Assembly (NCBI GenBank): GCA_028565715.1 | Contig: JAOXYC010248679.1 | Location: 1-10,219, forward strand | From: Phoronis pallida | Lineage: Eukaryota; Phoronida; Phoronidae | DNA: 10,219 nt | Direction: 5' to 3' | Part shown: one piece after another, positions 6,815 through 10,219 of the stretch | Layout of the letters: each line of letters begins with the position of its first letter | How positions within the stretch are numbered: position 1 is the first letter of the stretch | Made by a program: the position numbers and the translations under genes | Notes under the pieces: generated by a model | Databases searched by the model: none | What the model saw: the letters and a program-made list of their open reading frames with translations, nothing else | What the model was told of the DNA's origin: nothing

Positions 6815-7366
6815 AACTGCGATTTCATTCAGAAAATCAAGTCATATTTTTACAAATGTTTTTCCCGCTCTTACATTAAAATTTTCATTAAACTCGAAAA
6901 CACACGGTGGCTAAATAGAAGGACAATATGCAATTTCAGAGTTCTTACAACAACCAGTGGAAGTAAAAGTATGATTTACAGTTTTCCCATAGTTACATTA
7001 AAGTAAGGGGTATAAAGGACCACATTTCCAAACAGTTTATGAACAGTATAAACAACAAAACTACAACAGTGTGCATAATGTCCTACCATATACAATTATT
7101 TGCAACTTACTAGTCATCAGTTGTTATTTTGTATATTTGTAATTCTTGACAAAGAGACAGTCGAGTGAAACAGTAATTTTGGTACATTGCATGGATGACA
7201 ATTTTTTGCTCACCCTACGACCAATAATTCAAAATTCAACACATCAAATTAAACAGATAAGAGTTGAAATTTGACGCACTGGAACTGGAAGCTGAATGAA
7301 TGTGTTATCTTTCTAAGGTCTTTGGTTCTAATATAACTGGCGACATTTTTTTTAACAACACAATTC
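6815..7366. other. Gene-free AT-rich stretch
   Basis: No coding frame, RNA gene or clear repeat was found. It may be intergenic, or very distal 3' UTR of the minus-strand gene. Confidence 0.5.
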
Positions 7367-7374
7367 CAATAAAG

Positions 7375-7584
7375 TAGGGAGGCAAGAGGTTTTTTCCGGC
7401 TCCGTTCTGGCTGATTTTATTTCTCGTTCTTCGGTACACAAAGATTTTTAATACTCGTGCTTCGTTCTTGAGGACTCCGTCGTGCGTCGTGGTTATGGCA
7501 CAGGGCCTATTTTTTTTCGTGTTTCGTGTTTGCCTATTTTTTGTTTTTCGTGCTCCATGTTCAGTACCCCCTCTTGCCCCACTA
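7375..7584. mobile_element. hAT-type MITE with 8-bp target duplication
   Basis: The element is 210 bp. Its termini are TAGGGAGGCAAGAGG (7375-7389) and, on the other strand, TAGTGGGGCAAGAGG (7570-7584), matching at 13 of 15. It is flanked by perfect 8-bp direct repeats CAATAAAG at 7367-7374 and 7585-7592. An 8-bp duplication and termini of the form TAGNG are the hallmarks of the hAT superfamily. The interior is pyrimidine-rich on the + strand, with repeats such as TTTCGTGTTTCGTG. It encodes no transposase and is non-autonomous. The 113-codon minus-strand open frame across it is a by-product of this composition. Confidence 0.88.
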
Positions 7585-7592
7585 CAATAAAG

Positions 7593-8504
7593 ATCGAGTA
7601 GCATTACCAAGCTATTTAAAGTCACTGCGTTATAAAATCTCATCATGTGAAGGATTCACAACAAATTCCAGAATTTTAAATCTGTAAAACTAACCAAATA
7701 ACATTTTGTCTTTGTTCTTAAAACACCCGTTTTGCCATTTTTGCTCTTTACAATACAGTTTTAAGACATTAAAAAATAAAATTCACATCTGAGGAAAGAT
7801 CTTAAAAATTATAGCTTAACATTTTAAACACTTTTTATAGGTTTTATATATCACGATTACCCACTTTAATTCAGGGCCATATAAATGCTTTCAAATATAT
7901 TTACAATAAGAAATAAATTATAACAAATCACATTTAAAAATATGATAAAAATACTCCACCAATTTTGACAATATACATATTCAATTATTATACTGGAAAA
8001 ATATTCCAAAATGCAGAATGCTATTTCATTCTCAACCATTATACAGTTGAACCACAACATGAATTGCTTGTCTAAATGTGTTCTTTATAAATTCATTACT
8101 GATATCATGAATATTTAATTGCTTCAAAATGATATCACATCCCAAACTCTACGGCAGTCAGCTTGTCACATATTAAACTTTTGATAATCTAAATAAGATA
8201 ACTGAAAACTATGAAATCTTGAATTTAAAATAACATTAAGTAGAAATAGGTATAATTCTACTAAATTGATTCACTAACATTTCAAATCATGAAGGTTGCA
8301 GAAGACACAAAGTGATGTTCCCTTCTGCAGATGTTTTAGGGTTCAAGAAACTCTTAACAGGCCTCCTGGATGAGTAATAATTTCATAAATTTGACATGCT
8401 CATGTTTTACTTTGTAATTTGATTTTTTCAATTTAATAAAACTGACATTCATTCCATAAACAACATGTTGTACAACCTAATCCCACAAAACCCAAACTGA
8501 CCAT
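7593..8504. other. Gene-free AT-rich stretch
   Basis: Only long runs of A and T with no credible exon were found. It lies beyond the best minus-strand poly(A) signal at 8525-8530, so it is probably intergenic. Confidence 0.5.
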
Positions 8505-8524
8505 TCATCTATTTAAAACTACAT

Positions 8525-8530
8525 TTTATT
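8525..8530 (-). terminator. Candidate poly(A) signal of the minus-strand gene
   Basis: AATAAA on the minus strand is followed, in transcript direction, by the G/T-rich run GTCAGTTTGGGTTTTGTGGG about 25 bases later. This is the textbook layout of a cleavage site. It would give the gene ending at 9123 a 3' UTR of about 600 bases that includes the MITE at 8778-9012. Confidence 0.45.
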
Positions 8531-8777
8531 CTTTGCACAAAACATGGAAAACTCAAACTAACAAAATATTTCCAAAGCTGTACAAAACCAGAAATGCACT
8601 ATCATAGCTGCTGCCCCCTGTTGTTTGAATGATTCAACTATCATTCAGGGCCGTGGATTTTTCAAACTTCACTCGACTCAGATTTCCAAAATCAACTGTC
8701 AAACACAAGTCCTACGAGTAAACTCTCTTCGAGGGGATTTATGATATTGGTTGACTTTGGAGAACTGAGTTTGTAAG

Positions 8778-9012
8778 TTAAAGTTATACATCGCTACTTA
8801 CGAATGTGAAATTATTATTATTACGGGTCGTCAAGATAACTGAGATCAACTGTAACTTAGGGCCTGTTAACTTTATGTTTTCAATAAAGAATGAAGGTAG
8901 TAACACGAATTGGCAACACGAAGTGATTAAACTGTGTAAAAGAAACGGATGAAAACGTCCTGTTTCAATCATTGATAATTCTACATTCGTAAGTAGCGAT
9001 GTATGCGTTTAA
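8778..9012. mobile_element. TTAA-flanked MITE with perfect 22-bp inverted repeats
   Basis: Bases 8786-8807 and 8983-9004 are perfect 22-bp inverted repeats (core ACATCGCTACTTACGAATGT). Outside them the ends read TTAAAGTT and, on the other strand, TTAAACGC, so the unit is bounded by TTAA on each side (8778-8781, 9009-9012). A TTAA target suggests a piggyBac-like origin, but the tips do not start with the usual CCC. The interior shares blocks with 5655-5955. It has no coding capacity. It lies in the probable 3' UTR of the minus-strand gene. Confidence 0.8.
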
Positions 9013-9122
9013 GTATTAGTAAAGTTTGGAAAAAACCCAGCCCCAGACCACACACGACTAGTCGAAATGAAACACTTCAGTTATTGGTGCACAGAATGAG
9101 GTGATAGTAGTTATTCTCAATA

Positions 9123-9196
9123 TCAGCTTCTCAGACCCAGTCTTGCTATAGCCATTTGTTGTTTCAGCTTCACAAGATGCCAGTATATTTCAGTAT
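9123..9196 (-). CDS. Terminal exon of an unrecognised minus-strand gene
   Basis: Read on the minus strand, a T-rich tract and CCAG acceptor (9197-9200) precede two bases that complete a split codon. Then come 23 codons and TGA (9123-9125). The peptide is TEIYWHLVKLKQQMAIARLG followed by LRS. The composition is amphipathic, Lys/Gln-rich and helix-like, and stands out from the AT-rich background. Entry is phase 1. A well-formed poly(A) signal lies about 600 bases downstream at 8525. The rest of the gene lies to the right, mostly outside the window, and I do not recognise the family. Confidence 0.5.
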
Positions 9197-9394
9197 CTGG
9201 AAAAAAATGTAATTAAAAAGTCATTAAAATTTACCAAAATCTCAAATAGTTTGATTTTGACTTTAAGTATTTTGAAATGATACTTTTTTCTCTGATAGGC
9301 TAAAACAGTCATTCTATCCACTTTTTATATTAACACATCCGCGAAAAGAAGTATTAGTGGTTGTATAACAAGACAAATTTGAATCAACTTAATG

Positions 9395-9475
9395 GGCCAT
9401 GATAGGCATAGAGATTGAACCTCATTAGTGCAATGTTGCCTTAAGCATCGAGCAGCAATGAGCAACATTGCTCAC
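9395..9475 (-). repeat. Degenerate tRNA-like SINE remnant with hairpin
   Basis: On the minus strand, a sequence resembling a tRNA A box (TTGCTCGATGCTTAAGGC) is followed by a B-box-like GGTTCAATCTC. Within it, GCAATGTTGC (9430-9439) and GCAACATTGC (9462-9471) form a perfect 10-bp inverted repeat. The tRNA likeness is weak and there is no shared tail with the other SINEs. Confidence 0.35.
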
Positions 9476-9549
9476 CTTCTATCAAAATCATCATGAAATC
9501 GGTCCGTATTTGGGATTTTTCAAAAGGCCTCTCAATAAAAATGTGTACC
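9476..9549 (-). CDS. Weak candidate penultimate exon, minus strand
   Basis: The donor GAAG|GTGAGC (9475/9476) leaves one base that, joined to the exon at 9123-9196, gives GAT (Asp) in frame. Upstream of it 24 codons are open (VHIFIERPFEKSQIRTDFMM...), with possible acceptors ATATATAG ending at 9550 or CACACAG further out. Acceptor tracts are poor and the donor abuts a SINE-like sequence, so chance is a serious alternative. Confidence 0.2.
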
Positions 9550-9839
9550 CTATATATACTGACCTGTGTGTTTGACAAGTCCCTGCTTTATGTACCTAAT
9601 ATAGGTAAACATTTCACAGACAGCAGCAATCTACAATATATAGCATCATTACATATAACATCACTGTTAATGCAGGAGACTGGCAGTCAGTTCTCATGAC
9701 CCACAGAATAAAAGCAGTATCAATTCATAGTAGTTGTTGATTAAAGTTTTTAATAAACTAACCACGTTAATTGATCTAGAACAAAAATGTTACTCCTGCT
9801 CAAAGTCTGCATTTTCTAAGCTGTTTAGGTATAAAACAA

Positions 9840-10219
9840 TTAACTCTTTCGCTGCCAATGGCGCCTTAAGGCGACACCCGCACAGACTGCCAATGTCGCC
9901 TTTAGGCGACATTTGCAATTGGTACATTCCAATTCGATTTCTAGAGCCGGCGCGAGGGAGCGCTAAAAGCATACTTTACGACATTGCCACTTGACGGCAG
10001 TTGAATAAGTTTCGCGAAAAAAGCAGAAAATTCGGTGATTTTTTTGTCGATTTTGAAGAAATCTGAGTGAAATTTGAAAAATAATCGTCTGCGGTCAATA
10101 AACTGGCTTCTTTCGGCAATGTTTTCACAAGAATCATGAACAATTCGGACTCAGAATTCGACTTTTATAAATCAGTCAAGGTTAGTAATTTACTGTGAAT
10201 GGATTTCCGAAAGAATGAA
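9840..10219 (+). mobile_element. Probable left end of a piggyBac-like transposon
   Basis: TTAA at 9840-9843 is followed by CTCTTTCGCTGCCAATG. Two 25-bp direct subterminal repeats (9852-9876, 9887-9911; 23 of 25 identical) follow, with the form CTGCCAATG-CGCCTT-AGGCGACA. Each contains its own palindrome. A TTAA target, a CYCTTT-like tip and subterminal repeats fit piggyBac-like elements. A short acidic reading frame starts at 10136. The element runs off the right edge, so the other end and the transposase body are not visible. A GC-rich host promoter is the alternative. Confidence 0.5.
10136..10180 (+). CDS. Possible first exon of a transposase
   Basis: ATG at 10136 opens MNNSDSEFDFYKSVK, then AAG|GTTAGT offers a splice donor. 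Unspliced, the frame stops five codons later at TGA. Acidic Ser/Asp/Glu/Phe-rich N-termini are common in piggyBac-type transposases, but 15 residues cannot prove it. It could equally be the start of a host gene. Confidence 0.3.

Larger units (their letters stand above)
9197..9839. other. Probable intron of the minus-strand gene
   Basis: This is the stretch between the terminal exon and the transposon end. It holds a tRNA-like relic near 9400-9475 and one weak candidate exon (9476-9549). Nothing else could be supported. Confidence 0.4.

Noticed and set aside
7305-7646. 113-codon minus-strand open frame
   Set aside because: It spans the hAT MITE and both target duplications. Openness results from the purine-rich composition of the element on that strand.
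9734-9994. Overlapping open frames on both strands (86 and 60 codons)
   Set aside because: They cover the palindromic subterminal repeats of the piggyBac-like end, where inverted symmetry leaves both strands open.
1-10219. CRISPR arrays, riboswitches, bacterial promoters or operons
   Set aside because: Spliced genes, poly(A) signals and SINEs show eukaryotic DNA, and no regularly spaced repeat array is present.

Overview
This is an AT-rich piece of an animal nuclear genome. The reasons are short GT-AG introns that interrupt a recognisable metazoan gene, tRNA-derived SINEs, and several small inverted-repeat DNA transposons. There are no operons, ribosome binding sites or prokaryotic signals. 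The repeats look like those of a marine invertebrate, but the species cannot be fixed from this window.

The best-supported gene is the 3' half of an OTUD3-like deubiquitinase on the + strand (745-3599). Five exons (745-864, 1158-1337, 2012-2111, 2818-3032, 3429-3599) join without a frame break into 261 codons plus a TAG stop. They encode the end of the OTU fold with its catalytic His in a GEHY motif, a UBA-like domain, a Ser-rich linker and a very basic C-terminal helix. The exons for the rest of the OTU domain, including the catalytic Cys, lie upstream of the window. The introns hold tRNA-derived SINEs, a 97-nt hairpin and a terminal-inverted-repeat element. A 310-bp foldback element opens the window. 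The 3' UTR runs for an uncertain distance past 3599. Poly(A) signals at 4191, 4607 and 5295 are candidates, and two Pumilio-type sites precede the last.

From 5340 to 6200 there is mostly repeat debris, including one copy of a TTAA-flanked element. At 6301-6750 (+) there may be a small unrecognised two-exon gene with upstream CRE-like sites and a poly(A) signal at 6792. The stretch 6800-9122 has no convincing coding sequence. It holds a clean 210-bp hAT-type MITE with a perfect 8-bp target duplication (7375-7584) and a second copy of the TTAA-flanked element with perfect 22-bp inverted repeats (8778-9012). Part of it is probably the 3' UTR of a minus-strand gene whose last exon is at 9123-9196. 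I could not name that gene.

The right edge (9840-10219) looks like the left end of a piggyBac-type transposon. It has a TTAA, a CTCTTT... terminus, two 25-bp subterminal repeats and the start of a short acidic reading frame at 10136. Overall the window shows host genes (one convergent pair at least) whose introns and flanks have been colonised by at least five different classes of small mobile element.
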